Shown here in pieces: positions 42,489-51,292 of a stretch of DNA of 64,000 nucleotides. The notes beneath the pieces are model-generated. The model did no database searches. It had not been told where the DNA came from and saw only the letters and a list, made by a program, of their open reading frames with translations. A program made the position numbers and the translations under genes. The stretch is from Mesorhizobium sp. B2-1-1 (lineage in GTDB: Bacteria; Pseudomonadota; Alphaproteobacteria; Rhizobiales; Rhizobiaceae), in NCBI RefSeq assembly GCF_006442975.2, contig NZ_CP083955.1, positions 396,612 to 460,611 on the forward strand. The letters run 5' to 3'. Position 1 is the first letter of the stretch; every line of letters starts with the position of its first letter.

Positions 42489-43433
42489 TTAACGGTCATA
42501 GTACGGCAACATCTTCGCGACGAGGAACGGAAATTCTTCGGTTACGTCGCAGCGCGTAGAGAACTTCTCTGTAAAATCGCTGTTGCGGTTGGTATAAGAG
42601 AAGATCACGTCAACGATGTTGCGGGTGGCGCTCAAGGGCGAGGGGCGCACTTCCACCCCGGTCAACGAAAAGTCCCGCCCAAATTCCTCAGCGGCCTTGC
42701 CATAGATAGCGGGATAGCGCATGGCCAGGTAGTTCAAGGCGCGGTGCTCGTCGGTCGCGCCGGCATTGTCCGTCAGCTGCATGATCCTGCCGAACAGTTC
42801 CTCGGCCGCCGGTCCGAACTGCTGGGCAGTGGTTTTCTCCGGCTTCGGGATGGCTTTGATAAGGGCGTCGCGGTCGAAGGAGTAGATTTGATCGAATGCG
42901 ACGATGGGTACCATCAGGCCATTACACATTTGCGGCGGCGCGATGGGACCGCGCATACCGATGACAACATCGATGTCATTAGGGCTAGGGGCGGGACGAG
43001 TGGCTTCCACCAGCAGATCAATGTCCGCCGGATCGCGTGGCTGCAGTAGGTAAGTTTCCAGCCCCTGGATGGTCAGGACCCAGCATAGTTGGCGCACTAG
43101 GTAGCGGTGCTCGCGCTTGGATAGCACGGCGTAGAAGGTCTGTTGATCGGTCTTCCCGGCGGTCTCCGTGCGTCCTGTCGCCTGGGCAAATTCCTTTTCC
43201 GCGGCGAGGTTCGGGAAACGCGCTTCGACCCGACCAATGGCGTAAACATAAGAGAGGGACATGGAGTTCGCGCCTCCTGCGCAGGTTGGGCAGGGCGTCT
43301 CCCTCGAGAGTGGAGAGGTCGACGACGATCGGAGGTTTTCCTCCCCAGCGGGACCGTAGGCGGCCGTGAACACAGCGGCATCGCATCTTGCCTCATCATG
43401 ACCTGTCGACCGTTCTGTCGATTCTTGTTCCAT
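42489..43433 (-). CDS. Stand-alone PatG C-terminal-domain-like protein
   Basis: This 314-aa protein resembles the non-protease C-terminal part of cyanobactin PatG-family proteins. A low-complexity N-terminus with a CPTC pair (Cys48, Cys51) precedes SYVYAIGRVEARFPNLAAEKEFAQATGR (61-88). RYLVRQLCWVLTIQGLETYLLQPRD, DIDVVIGMRGPIAPPQMCNGLMVPIVAFDQIYSFD, DNAGATDEHRALNYLAMRYPAIY and VDVIFSYTNRN then complete the domain. In PatG the subtilase and this region are one chain; here they are separate genes. The start at 43433 has GAGG six bases upstream; 43445 is the alternative. Its job in the original systems is unclear to me; substrate or leader handling is likely here. Confidence 0.72.
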   Translation of the reverse strand: MEQESTERSTGHDEARCDAAVFTAAYGPAGEENLRSSSTSPLSRETPCPTCAGGANSMSLSYVYAIGRVEARFPNLAAEKEFAQATGRTETAGKTDQQTFYAVLSKREHRYLVRQLCWVLTIQGLETYLLQPRDPADIDLLVEATRPAPSPNDIDVVIGMRGPIAPPQMCNGLMVPIVAFDQIYSFDRDALIKAIPKPEKTTAQQFGPAAEELFGRIMQLTDNAGATDEHRALNYLAMRYPAIYGKAAEEFGRDFSLTGVEVRPSPLSATRNIVDVIFSYTNRNSDFTEKFSTRCDVTEEFPFLVAKMLPYYDR

Positions 43434-43474
43434 AGTAATCCTCATTCATCACATCACAGATCAATGGATCTGGG

Positions 43475-43690
43475 TTAATGGGCACGGCCGGTGAAGACAA
43501 ACCGGCGGTTTAGCGCGGCCGCCCGGCGTTCACAGCCTCCGCAGGATTGTATCCCCAGATAGGAGGTAGCTCGTCCAACCGCATCGCCTAACCCGATTTC
43601 CTCGTCGGTGATAAATCCAGGCAGGCGTACCCGGTAAGGCGGATGTTCGCTCTGGTTTGGCGAGTCGTTGCCTTCATTTGCCTTTGTCAC
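43475..43690 (-). CDS. 71-aa CGGC-motif protein, GTG start, coupled to subtilase
   Basis: This small protein starts at a GTG that overlaps the subtilase stop (GTGA), with GGGAGGAGG 8 bases upstream. After a polar N-terminus comes VRLPGFITDEEIGLGDAVGRATSYLGIQSCGGCERRAAALNRRFVF; Cys50 and Cys53 form a CxxC pair. I recall this LPGF..DEE(I/V)GLGD...CGGCxxRAAxLNR pattern as a recurrent small conserved protein without a settled function. Interestingly it shares PGF with the MNxPGF proteins of the same operon. It could itself be a substrate, an adaptor or a metal-binding subunit. Confidence 0.7.
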   Translation of the reverse strand: MTKANEGNDSPNQSEHPPYRVRLPGFITDEEIGLGDAVGRATSYLGIQSCGGCERRAAALNRRFVFTGRAH

Positions 43691-44580
43691 GCTGTTCGCC
43701 TCCTCCCATTTGTCACCAATAGTACTTGGTAGGCCGCCGCGGCATCCAGTAAAGGTGGAACGACGGAAGCACGTCGCGAGGTGGAGGCTTGGGTCAGGGC
43801 GAGCTTGATTTGTACCGCGGTCGCAGAAGGAAATTCCGACCATAGAAGTGCAATCGCACCGGTCACAAAGGGCACCGCAACACTTGTTCCACCGAGCGCA
43901 AGCGACTGGCCCTCGCTGCCGAGACTGGTAATGCTGTCGCCGGGCGCGCGAAAACCCCGCCTGCCGATGGAACTACCCAGGTTCGATTCGTCGATCGGCC
44001 TACCTCGAAAATCACAGGCCACCACCGGGATGACCCACGGGTGGCGGGTGATGGCGGAACTTCCAAGCGTGCCTTGGTTGCCCGCAGCTGCAACGATTAT
44101 GACGCCGCGGCTGACGGCGAGATTGAGCGCCTCTTCCAACGCCTGCTCGTCTTTAACCGAAGGTTGCGCAAGGGCGAGGCTTAAATTGATTACTCGCGCG
44201 CCTGAGCCAATGCATTCGACAATCGCCGTGGCAAGCTCCCGGGGTGTTGCACTGGGCATATGTTCGCGCCCGGCGGTCGTCTCGGTGAAAATAGGGCGTA
44301 TGAGTAGGGTACAATCGGGGCAAATGGCGGGCGCAGCGGAACTCCGCCGGGCCGATAAGATGCCGGCCACAAACGTTCCATGTAGGCACGCCGCGCTGTT
44401 AGCTTGGGTGCATGTGCCACCGCTGCTTCCGAGGATCTCGTGGAGGTGTTCGCCTGTCAGATCGGGATGTTGGGTAACGACAGGTCCATCGATGAGCCCG
44501 ATCTTCACTTCCGGGCTACCGCTGCCGCGTTCCATCAACGCGGTGAGGCTGACTAAGGCTAAAGAAGCAGAGGGCGCCAT
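43687..44580 (-). CDS. Compact cytosolic subtilisin-like (S8) protease, PatA/PatG-type
   Basis: This 297-aa S8 peptidase has a complete catalytic set: Asp31 (IGLIDGPV), His67 (LHGTFVAGIL), Asn168 (VAAAGNQG) and Ser233 (GGTSVAVP). It lacks a signal peptide and prodomain, as in the cyanobactin maturation proteases, so it should act inside the cell on a partner protein. It leads an operon with a CGGC protein, a PatG C-terminal-like protein and two Cys-rich small proteins. The likely job is cutting leader or follower segments of those products (inference). The ATG at 44580 has only weak Shine-Dalgarno support. Confidence 0.82.
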   Translation of the reverse strand: MAPSASLALVSLTALMERGSGSPEVKIGLIDGPVVTQHPDLTGEHLHEILGSSGGTCTQANSAACLHGTFVAGILSARRSSAAPAICPDCTLLIRPIFTETTAGREHMPSATPRELATAIVECIGSGARVINLSLALAQPSVKDEQALEEALNLAVSRGVIIVAAAGNQGTLGSSAITRHPWVIPVVACDFRGRPIDESNLGSSIGRRGFRAPGDSITSLGSEGQSLALGGTSVAVPFVTGAIALLWSEFPSATAVQIKLALTQASTSRRASVVPPLLDAAAAYQVLLVTNGRRRTA

Positions 44581-44681
44581 CTGCGTTGGACGATCGTCGC
44601 GATCGACCTCCCAGCATCTTTTTTATCCTACACGCCGCAAGGAATAACGCAACCCCATCCGGTTGCAATGTCGTAAGCAGA

Positions 44682-44718
44682 TGAGTTGTCCGGATTAGGT
44701 AGCACGTGAGTTGTCCGG
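44682..44718. repeat. Direct repeat TGAGTTGTCCGG, 25 bases apart
   Basis: Two identical 12-base copies at 44682-44693 and 44707-44718 lie just upstream of the ISNCY transposase fragment. They look like terminal or subterminal transposase-binding repeats of that element. Confidence 0.55.
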
Positions 44719-44745
44719 TTTTATCGCCAGCGGATGGAGGCTGGG

Positions 44746-44970
44746 GATGAAGCGGACGGCATGGCTACAGGACCGGAGAATGCAAAAGTTTCGGGACGTT
44801 TTGAGCCGCTGGAATGGCGGCGATCTTTCGATGATGGAGGCAGGCGAGTTGCTTGGCATGTCGGAGCGGCAATTCCGACGCTACCGCGATCGGTACGAAA
44901 AGGCTGGGGAAGCTGGCTTGCTCGATCGGCGTCTGGGCAAGAATTCGACTCGTCGGGTCATGATGCTGCA
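44746..44970 (+). pseudogene. ISNCY-family transposase N-terminal fragment
   Basis: MKRTAWLQDRRMQKFRDVLSRW, then LSMMEAGELLGMSERQFRRYRDRYEKAGEAGLLDRRLGKNS is the N-terminal HTH of ISNCY (IS1202-like) transposases. The match ends near 44965 and the sequence continues into the antisense of the broken YhaN-like gene. Only about 70 of 400 or more residues remain. Confidence 0.75.
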
Positions 44971-45851
44971 TCAGGACGGCAGACGCGTTCTCAGGCTGGC
45001 GTCGATCTCGATCATGTCGGCGACGCTGCCCGTCCAGGTCCGTGACGGTGAAGCGATCTCTGGCAACTCGGCCAGCTGGGCTTGCTTGCGTCGGATATCG
45101 GCAAGGATCGGGATCGCGCGAAGATAATTCGCGATCGTATCGAGCCTGGCCGACAGCACCGACCGCTCGGCGATGCTGCGGTCGTAGTTTTCTGTCGCGT
45201 CCAGGCGCTCTGTCTCAAGGGTTTCGAAGGTCGACGCCAAGGTGTCGATCGCCTCCCTCCTCGACTTCAGTTCCGCAAGCCGCTTCTTGAACAGAGCAAG
45301 CTCGGTTCCGTGTGCCTGCTTGCGATAGAGCCTGTCCGCCTCGGCCTCGAGCAGGCTCAATGTATCGCTTGCATGCCCGAGGCCGGCGCTGGCCGTGAAC
45401 AGCAGCTTGCCGAGGTCACCGCGCGATTCCAGGATTGATTTTCCACCTGCTTCCAGCGTTTCGTCGTCCAACGAGAACATGGTCTCGTAGGCGTCGCGCG
45501 ACAGGCCGGCGAGATGGGATGATATCGCCATTTCGCTGACTGGTTGGCCAGTCGCGTTCAGCAACGAGTTGGTGCGCTGTTTGGTGCGTGTGAAAATCTG
45601 CTCCGCGCCGCCAAGTTCGAGCACCCCGCCGATGCGCATTGCGCTGTACTCGTGCACGAAATTGTAGCGGCTGCGCTCCTCGATGCCGAACAGCAGATCT
45701 CGAGATAGCCGGAAAGCACCGTCGACTTGCCGGCCTCATTCAGGCCGAAGACGACATGCAGGTCGGGACCGGATTCCGGTTTCGGCCCGAAGTCGATCGT
45801 CCTGTCGGTGAACTTGCCATAACGGATGAGATCAAGTCGCCGCAGCCTCAT
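44971..45851 (-). pseudogene. YhaN/SbcC-like AAA ATPase, frameshifted and truncated
   Basis: The N-terminus [22 protein letters not shown] and the Walker [18 protein letters not shown] are intact. Near 45700 a one-base change breaks the frame: the correct continuation [25 protein letters not shown] is read in another frame and runs on to 44971. The coiled-coil region begins (ETLETERLDATENYDRSIAERS), but the protein ends after about 290 residues where relatives have over 1,000. ISNCY sequence occupies the break. The ATP-binding subunit of the nuclease pair is therefore lost. Confidence 0.8.
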
Positions 45852-47107
45852 TGTGACCCACCGGCCTTGAGGCGGGCGGTAACAAGGTCGGCGCCGCTGG
45901 CAACCACCCTCTCCAGGAACAACTCCTGCTCAGTCTCGTCCTTGCCGGCGAAATCGCGCCCGTCAGGCGGAAAATCCGCGATCATCTTTTGGACCAACGC
46001 CCTCGCCTCGGCACGGAAGGCTTCCGAGCCGGCATCGGCGCGCATGGACTCTGCGAGCTCGAAAATCGGATCGGCGACGCCCTCGGATGTTTCGGCTGCG
46101 GGTGGCGAGACGTTAAGTTCGAGCTTCTCCACCCAGGTTTCGCCTACCTGGTCCGCGACCTGCTCAGCTTCCGCGAGCAGCAGATCCCGGTCGCGGATCA
46201 GTGCCCACGATAGAGGTGACGCCCCGGTCAGGCCGAGGCGAACCACAGCATGACGGGATCTAACGGAGGCGCGCACATCTTCGAGCGCGGATCGGACACG
46301 CTCGACGATCTCGGACCATTCCACCGTTTCGGTCACGTCGACGTTCACCCGCTCGAATTGCGCGATACTGGTGAGCCTTTCCTCGATCTCGATGGTGCGG
46401 TCGTCTTGTATCGTCACCAGGGTGACGGATTTCTCGCCGGCCTCGTTGATGTCCCTGCCCTGTGGAATTCCTGGCATCACCACGGTGCTTGCCCCGGGAT
46501 GGACTTGGCGGACATGGATGTGCCCAAGCGCCCAGTAGTCGAAACCGTGGCCGTGCAGGTCAGCGACATTGCAGGGGGCATAGACGTCGTGACCCGGCGA
46601 TCCGGCCAGGCTGGTATGCATGATACCGACATTGACCGCGCCCTCGCGCGGCGCTGAGTACTTCGGGAGTAGACTGTCCGGCGCCTTGGGGCTGGCAAAG
46701 CTCAAGCCGTGGAACATGACGTCAAGCCCGCCGGCTGTCTGCAGCACGGTCTGGGGACGGCCGCCGAAGATCGTGACCGTGTCAGGGAACACCAGCTGTT
46801 TCGATATCCGCGACAGGGCGTCATGATTGCCACGGATCTTGAAAACCCTGATGCCGGCCTGATGAAGCCGTGTCATCTGTGACGCCAGGAAGCGGGCCGT
46901 TTTCATCGAAGTCTGATCGCCATCATAGAGATCGCCGCCAATGACCAGGGCATCGACACGTTCCGTGAGGCAGAGGTCAGCGATCGAGACAAACGCCTGA
47001 CGGCTGGCGTCTCCGACGAGTTCGGCAAGGTCGGGGTTTCGCATCGCCAGCGAACGCAGCGGCGAGTCGAGGTGGATGTCGGCGGTGTCGACGAATCGAA
47101 ATGGCAT
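45848..47107 (-). CDS. YhaO/SbcD-type DNA repair metallophosphoesterase
   Basis: This 419-aa calcineurin-like phosphoesterase, predicted as the nuclease subunit of a double-strand-break repair complex, has all metal motifs: [11 protein letters not shown] (D-x-H), [10 protein letters not shown] (GDxxD), [10 protein letters not shown] (GNHD), MFHGLSF, IMHTSL and [10 protein letters not shown] (GHxH). A C-terminal capping domain of about 150 residues follows. The start at 47107 has GGAG seven bases upstream. The stop overlaps the ATPase start (ATGA), the usual YhaO-YhaN order, but the ATPase gene is broken. Confidence 0.9.
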   Translation of the reverse strand: MPFRFVDTADIHLDSPLRSLAMRNPDLAELVGDASRQAFVSIADLCLTERVDALVIGGDLYDGDQTSMKTARFLASQMTRLHQAGIRVFKIRGNHDALSRISKQLVFPDTVTIFGGRPQTVLQTAGGLDVMFHGLSFASPKAPDSLLPKYSAPREGAVNVGIMHTSLAGSPGHDVYAPCNVADLHGHGFDYWALGHIHVRQVHPGASTVVMPGIPQGRDINEAGEKSVTLVTIQDDRTIEIEERLTSIAQFERVNVDVTETVEWSEIVERVRSALEDVRASVRSRHAVVRLGLTGASPLSWALIRDRDLLLAEAEQVADQVGETWVEKLELNVSPPAAETSEGVADPIFELAESMRADAGSEAFRAEARALVQKMIADFPPDGRDFAGKDETEQELFLERVVASGADLVTARLKAGGSQ

Positions 47108-47493
47108 TGGAAATCTCCGGTTTGAACATACCGGTGTTCGACCGCGGCTCGACAGGGAAAATCTTAAGAAAATCCGGCGGCCGATACCGCCGCCCCCCTT
47201 CCGCATGAGTTCGCCGACATCTTCCGAGCTAGAAGTCTGTTCGCTTATTCGAGGACCGAGCGCGACGCTGCGGGACAGACCCTCCACAGATAAAAGCGCT
47301 GGGAAATGGTGGGGCAATGTATTGACGATACCCCCAACATTGCAGTGATACGTGATGAGCTTAAATCCCTCTGCAATGTTTAGGATGCTGACTTAACAAC
47401 TCTTCCATTTGATGTCGCACGGTGTGCGTTGCTCAATTCGGCCGAACGAGGCAGTGTGTGGATTCGGGGCCTCGTCTCGGCTATGCACACACG
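47108..47493. other. 386-bp divergent intergenic region
   Basis: This region separates the metallophosphoesterase (minus) from the MNT-HEPN gene (plus). A TTGACG at 47322-47327 with TGATAC 18 bases on could be a weak promoter for the plus-strand gene. No gene or repeat was seen. Confidence 0.3.
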
Positions 47494-48438
47494 ATGGACG
47501 ACAGATCCTTGTTTATGAAATCCAGCATCGACCACCTCCCGCCACCAAAGCAGCGCGAGCTGAGAAAGACGGTTGAGCTGCTCCTCGAGGAGTTTGAGGA
47601 TGCCCTCAAGGGAGGGATGACCGACTTCAAAAAGCGCGGGCGCATTCTCAAGATCATACTTTTCGGGTCCTATGCACGTGGTGGCTGGGTCGACGAGCCG
47701 CATACCAGGAAGGGCTACCGTTCGGATTTCGACCTGCTTGTGGTGGTGAACAATCGCAAACTGACCGATTTTGCCGGCTATTGGCAGACGGCAGCAGACC
47801 GGTTGATGCGCGAAATCAGCACGCCAGTCAGCTTCATTGTACATTCCCGCCGGGAGGTGAACACTGCCCTCAGGGAGGGTCAGTACTTCTTTGTCGACAT
47901 CCGTCGCGAGGGAATTGTCCTCTACGAGCTCGACGAAGAATCGCTGGCGCATCCGGCACCTACGAAGCCGGCCGATGCATTCCAATTAGCAGCCGAACAC
48001 CTCGAAGACAGGCTGCCGCACGCCCGAGTATTTGCAAAGACAGCTGGATTTCTTCTCAGCGAATCCAATTTCAAGGAAGCGGCCTTTCTCCTTCACCAAT
48101 CAATCGAGCAGGCCTACGCGGTGTTGTTGTTGGTTCTAACAAATTACAGCCCTGCCTCTCACAACGTCAAATTCCTTCGCAGCCTCGCTGAAGATCAAGC
48201 ACAGGAACTTGCCGAAGTTTGGCCCCGCGACCAGCAGCGTTTCGTAGCTTGGTTCAACGTCATCAACGAGGCTTATGTGAAAGCGCGCTATTCGAGGCAC
48301 TTCGAGATCACTCGCGAAGCGCTCCAGTGGCTTGCCAAGCGGGTCTCCGAGTTGATCGATCGTATCGAAATGATCTGCCGATCACGGCTTGAAAAATTGA
48401 GGAGCGAGGCAAATACGGCTGATCAGCAAGCGGGCTAA
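47494..48438 (+). CDS. Fused nucleotidyltransferase (MNT)-HEPN protein
   Basis: This 314-aa fusion has an N-terminal nucleotidyltransferase with LFGSYARGGW (Gly58-Ser59) and the metal motif SDFDLLVVV (Asp78, Asp80). The C-terminal half is a HEPN domain of four helices (FQLAAEHLEDRLPHA, AAFLLHQSIEQAYAVLLLV, then NEAYVKARYSRHFEIT with an R-x3-H element). In two-gene MNT/HEPN systems the MNT AMPylates and silences the HEPN ribonuclease; in a single chain the balance is built in. An alternative start is 47515. It stands alone and may be a defence or stress module. Confidence 0.82.
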   Translation: MDDRSLFMKSSIDHLPPPKQRELRKTVELLLEEFEDALKGGMTDFKKRGRILKIILFGSYARGGWVDEPHTRKGYRSDFDLLVVVNNRKLTDFAGYWQTAADRLMREISTPVSFIVHSRREVNTALREGQYFFVDIRREGIVLYELDEESLAHPAPTKPADAFQLAAEHLEDRLPHARVFAKTAGFLLSESNFKEAAFLLHQSIEQAYAVLLLVLTNYSPASHNVKFLRSLAEDQAQELAEVWPRDQQRFVAWFNVINEAYVKARYSRHFEITREALQWLAKRVSELIDRIEMICRSRLEKLRSEANTADQQAG

Positions 48439-48495
48439 CTTCGCGATTGCACCAATTCCGGTGTGATGTTCGGAATTATCTGTCGTCGTCCGAAT

Positions 48496-49165
48496 TTAAG
48501 TGGGGCTGCCCACGTCGTGTGCGAAGTCGTTTCGGCACTCGTATAGAACCTTGAGCACATCGCTGCCGCACGACATGCCGCGAAGCGTGGTCTCTATCCG
48601 GGGAAGACGAATGCTGCCGAAGCCGCTGGTACCCGCAGCGCAATTCTGGAGGAGATGGCACAGCGCGCGAAGGGAGGTGTTTTGCCCGTAGGTGGCGATT
48701 GCCACGTAGGCGTCGGCTCCTTCAACGTTGTGTTCGGCGTCAATCCTCAAGCAGTCCTCCCGCGTCGGCTGCCCGATCTCGAAACGCATGCCGATACGGC
48801 TTTCGATCTGATCCATAGCATGGGTATCACGCCTCGTGCCCGCTAACCGATGAGTGTTGCCGGCGAGCAGTAAAGCGAAGCCGCATCGCTCCTGAAGATG
48901 CAGCAGCTCCCGCAAAACAGTGGGTGTGAAGTTCTGATATTCGTCCACCAGCAACGGGCGCGTCGGGCCGTATCGGGCGCCCAAAAAATTCATGCAATCC
49001 TTCGCAAGATCGTATGTGTGCTTGCTGTCCCTTTGGACGCCGTAGGCGTCGTGCAGCATCAGGAACATCGGCCTGATAGCCTTGGTATGCTGCGCAACCT
49101 CACAATAGGCAGCTCCGCTTTGGGCGGCTATCCAGTTGAGCGCTACAGTCTTTCCGAGTCCTCGG
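48496..49165 (-). pseudogene. TnsC/MuB-type transposition ATPase fragment
   Basis: The frame begins without a start at the junction near 49160, directly at the Walker A ([11 protein letters not shown]). It then runs through the Walker B LLVDEYQNF, sensor-1 LLLAGNTHR and arginine-finger-like RIGMRF to a stop at 48496. This is the AAA+ module of a transposon target-selection protein. The N-terminal DNA-binding part is missing and the fragment is fused to the truncated beta-keto acid cleavage gene. Confidence 0.65.
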
Positions 49166-49378
49166 GTGTCTGGTCGGGCTTGCCGGTTTCCGGGTCTCGC
49201 GCGTGCAAATGCAGGATCGCGGCACCGGCCTCGGCCGCGGCGATCGCCTCCGACGCGATCTGGTCCGGTGTGATCGGCAGGTAGGGCGACATGGTCGGGG
49301 TGTGGATCGCCCCGGTCACCGCACAGGTGATGATGACCTGGTCGCCGTCGCGCCGGGCTTGCGGCTGGTTTCTTTCAT
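49160..49378 (-). pseudogene. Truncated beta-keto acid cleavage enzyme (BKACE, DUF849)
   Basis: The ATG at 49378 overlaps the upstream dehydrogenase stop (ATGA), then one base is missing within the first dozen codons. In the shifted frame the N-terminus of a BKACE is clear: [29 protein letters not shown], then [26 protein letters not shown], with the zinc-binding HLH. It ends near 49160 where the TnsC-like fragment starts. The 3-hydroxyacyl-CoA dehydrogenase plus BKACE arrangement is known from carnitine-type degradation; here the second step is lost. Confidence 0.75.
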
Positions 49379-50319
49379 TGTCCGAACTCCTGATCCGATT
49401 TTTTCTTGTGTGCCGCCAGCGCCATCAGCCGGCGATCCCGCCAGACCTGCCGGTCACCCAGTTTTTTCCTTGGCAGGCGCTTGCTGCGCTCGGCCTCGAC
49501 GGTTGCCATGACCTCGCCCGCCCAGTCGACCCGGCGCAGCATCTGCGGGAAGATGTTGGAGTAGATGCCCTGGTAGCGATCGACATAATCGCGCACGCCG
49601 CCGGGCGCATTGAGGTCGATGGTCTCGAACGGCCCCATGAATGACCAGCGCAAAGCCAACCCGTCGCGGATGCCGATGTCGACATCCTCGACGCTGGCAT
49701 AGCCGTCGACGAGCCGGAAGGCTTCCTCAAGCAAGGCGCCCTGCAACCGGTTCATGATGAAACCGTCGAGCTCGCGCTTCATCACCAGCGGCGCATGACC
49801 GGCATCGATAAGGAAGGCGCGGGTTCTTTCCAGCGTCTCAGCGGACGTCCATGGCGCTGGCACCACCTCGGCCGCCGGAATGAGGTAGGGCGGATTGATC
49901 GGATGCACGACCAGGCAGCGGTGCCGCCCCTGCAGATGGTCGGTGAACTTCGACGGCAACAGCGCCGAGGTGGAACTGGCGATCACCGTTTGCGGGCCGG
50001 CCAGACTGTCGATCAGGGAGAACACTTCCCGCTTCACATCGAGGTTTTCAGGCGTGTTCTCCTGGACATGGATTGCTCCAGCCAGCGCCTCCTCCAGTTC
50101 GACCGCGATGGCGATGCGGCCAAGCACGGTGTCGACGGACTGCCCACGCAGCAGGTCGTTCGAAGAAAGATCGCCAAGCACGCCTTCTATGTAGTCGCGC
50201 GCGCCGCCCGTCGCGGCGGGCGACTGGTCCCACATCCGCACGTCATGGCCGGCGCGAGCGAAGCTGATCGCCCAGGCCCGCCCAATGAAACCGCTGCCGA
50301 CAATCGCAACCTTTGCCAT
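49375..50319 (-). CDS. 3-hydroxyacyl-CoA dehydrogenase-family NAD enzyme (carnitine/gulonate DH-like)
   Basis: This 314-aa enzyme has the Rossmann motif [21 protein letters not shown] at 4-24, Asp in VRMWDQ, the catalytic region [10 protein letters not shown] and [20 protein letters not shown] with the active His, then the C-terminal dimer domain ([29 protein letters not shown]). The PPYLIP segment is that of L-carnitine dehydrogenase and lambda-crystallin-type gulonate dehydrogenases. GAGGAGG lies upstream of the ATG at 50319. The partner BKACE gene downstream is destroyed. Confidence 0.87.
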   Translation of the reverse strand: MAKVAIVGSGFIGRAWAISFARAGHDVRMWDQSPAATGGARDYIEGVLGDLSSNDLLRGQSVDTVLGRIAIAVELEEALAGAIHVQENTPENLDVKREVFSLIDSLAGPQTVIASSTSALLPSKFTDHLQGRHRCLVVHPINPPYLIPAAEVVPAPWTSAETLERTRAFLIDAGHAPLVMKRELDGFIMNRLQGALLEEAFRLVDGYASVEDVDIGIRDGLALRWSFMGPFETIDLNAPGGVRDYVDRYQGIYSNIFPQMLRRVDWAGEVMATVEAERSKRLPRKKLGDRQVWRDRRLMALAAHKKKSDQEFGQ

Positions 50320-50332
50320 GGATCGGCCCTCC

Positions 50333-51139
50333 TCAGAGCGTTTCGACGTTGCCGTCGACGCCGAGCGACTGCCCGGAAATGTTGATGCCGGCGTCCGACA
50401 GCAGGAAGGCGACCATCGACGCGACATCATAAGGGCTGGTCATGCGACGCAGCGAAATGTTTTGGAGATAACGATCGGTCATCTCCTCGTGGCTGATACC
50501 GACCTGCTTGGCGCGCGCCGAGATAACACCTTCGATGCGGGGTCCCTCGATGATGCCGGGCAGGATGGCGTTGACCCTGATGCCGTGCAGCCCAAGCTCC
50601 TTGGCGAGGCTTTGCGTGAAACCGATGACACCGCACTTGGCCGCCGAATAGGGCGTGCGGAACGCATAGCCGTGGCGGCCAGCCGCCGACGACATCGACA
50701 CGATCGAGCCCCCGCCCGCCGCCTTGATCAGCGGCACGGCGCGCCGGGCGCACAGGAACTGGCCGGTCAGGCAGATGTCGATGCAGCGCCGCCAGTCGTC
50801 CGGATCGATCTCGTCGACACCGCCTGTCGGCCCGGCAATGCCGGCATTGTTGATCAGCGCATCGAGCCCGCCGAGTTCTTTCTCGACCGCCTCGAACAGC
50901 CGGTCGACGTTATCGTCGCGCGAGACGTCGGCCTTCACTGCCGCGATCAGGTCGATCTTGTCGGGCGCAGCGGCGAGCGCTTCGTCGGAAACGTCGCAGA
51001 CAACGACGCGGGCGCCGAGCCGCGACAGCGTGTCGGCTATGGCAAAACCGATGCCCCCCGCACCCGCTGTCACCAGAACGCGCTGGCCTTTCAGCCCAGC
51101 CAGAAATTCGTTTGCGGAGTATGGCGCGCTCGAACTCAT
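50333..51139 (-). CDS. Short-chain dehydrogenase/reductase
   Basis: This 268-aa SDR has VLVTAGAGGIGFAIADTLSRLG with Asp in VVVCDVSD (NAD type), INNAGIAGPTG, SMSSAAGR, PYSAAKCG and LPGIIEGPRIEG. It ends with SGQSLGVDGNVETL. It is transcribed first and the hydroxyacyl-CoA dehydrogenase-like gene follows after 13 bases, so the two likely act in the same pathway. Confidence 0.88.
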   Translation of the reverse strand: MSSSAPYSANEFLAGLKGQRVLVTAGAGGIGFAIADTLSRLGARVVVCDVSDEALAAAPDKIDLIAAVKADVSRDDNVDRLFEAVEKELGGLDALINNAGIAGPTGGVDEIDPDDWRRCIDICLTGQFLCARRAVPLIKAAGGGSIVSMSSAAGRHGYAFRTPYSAAKCGVIGFTQSLAKELGLHGIRVNAILPGIIEGPRIEGVISARAKQVGISHEEMTDRYLQNISLRRMTSPYDVASMVAFLLSDAGINISGQSLGVDGNVETL

Positions 51140-51199
51140 GATCGTCCCTCTGACAAGCTCGGCCGGAAATGATACACCCGGCGAAAAGTGACGACCGTC

Positions 51200-51292
51200 A
51201 GCACTTGGGCGGACGAGTTGCTTGAGCGTAAACCGGAACGGCAGGTCACAGTCGCTCTCGCCAACAAGGTAGGACGGATCGATAGCGCGTGA
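51200..51292 (+). pseudogene. IS110-family transposase tail remnant in a 450-bp gap
   Basis: The plus strand reads WADELLERKPERQVTVALANKVGRIDSA and stops, matching the C-terminal W-x-LLxRKPxKxVxVALANKxAR block of IS110 transposases. The rest of 51140-51592 shows no gene I can support; it probably is the non-coding end of the same element. Confidence 0.6.

Noticed and set aside
47322..47351. Sigma70-type promoter for the MNT-HEPN gene
   Set aside because: TTGACG is a fair -35, but the -10 (TGATAC) is poor; kept only as a remark in the intergenic entry.
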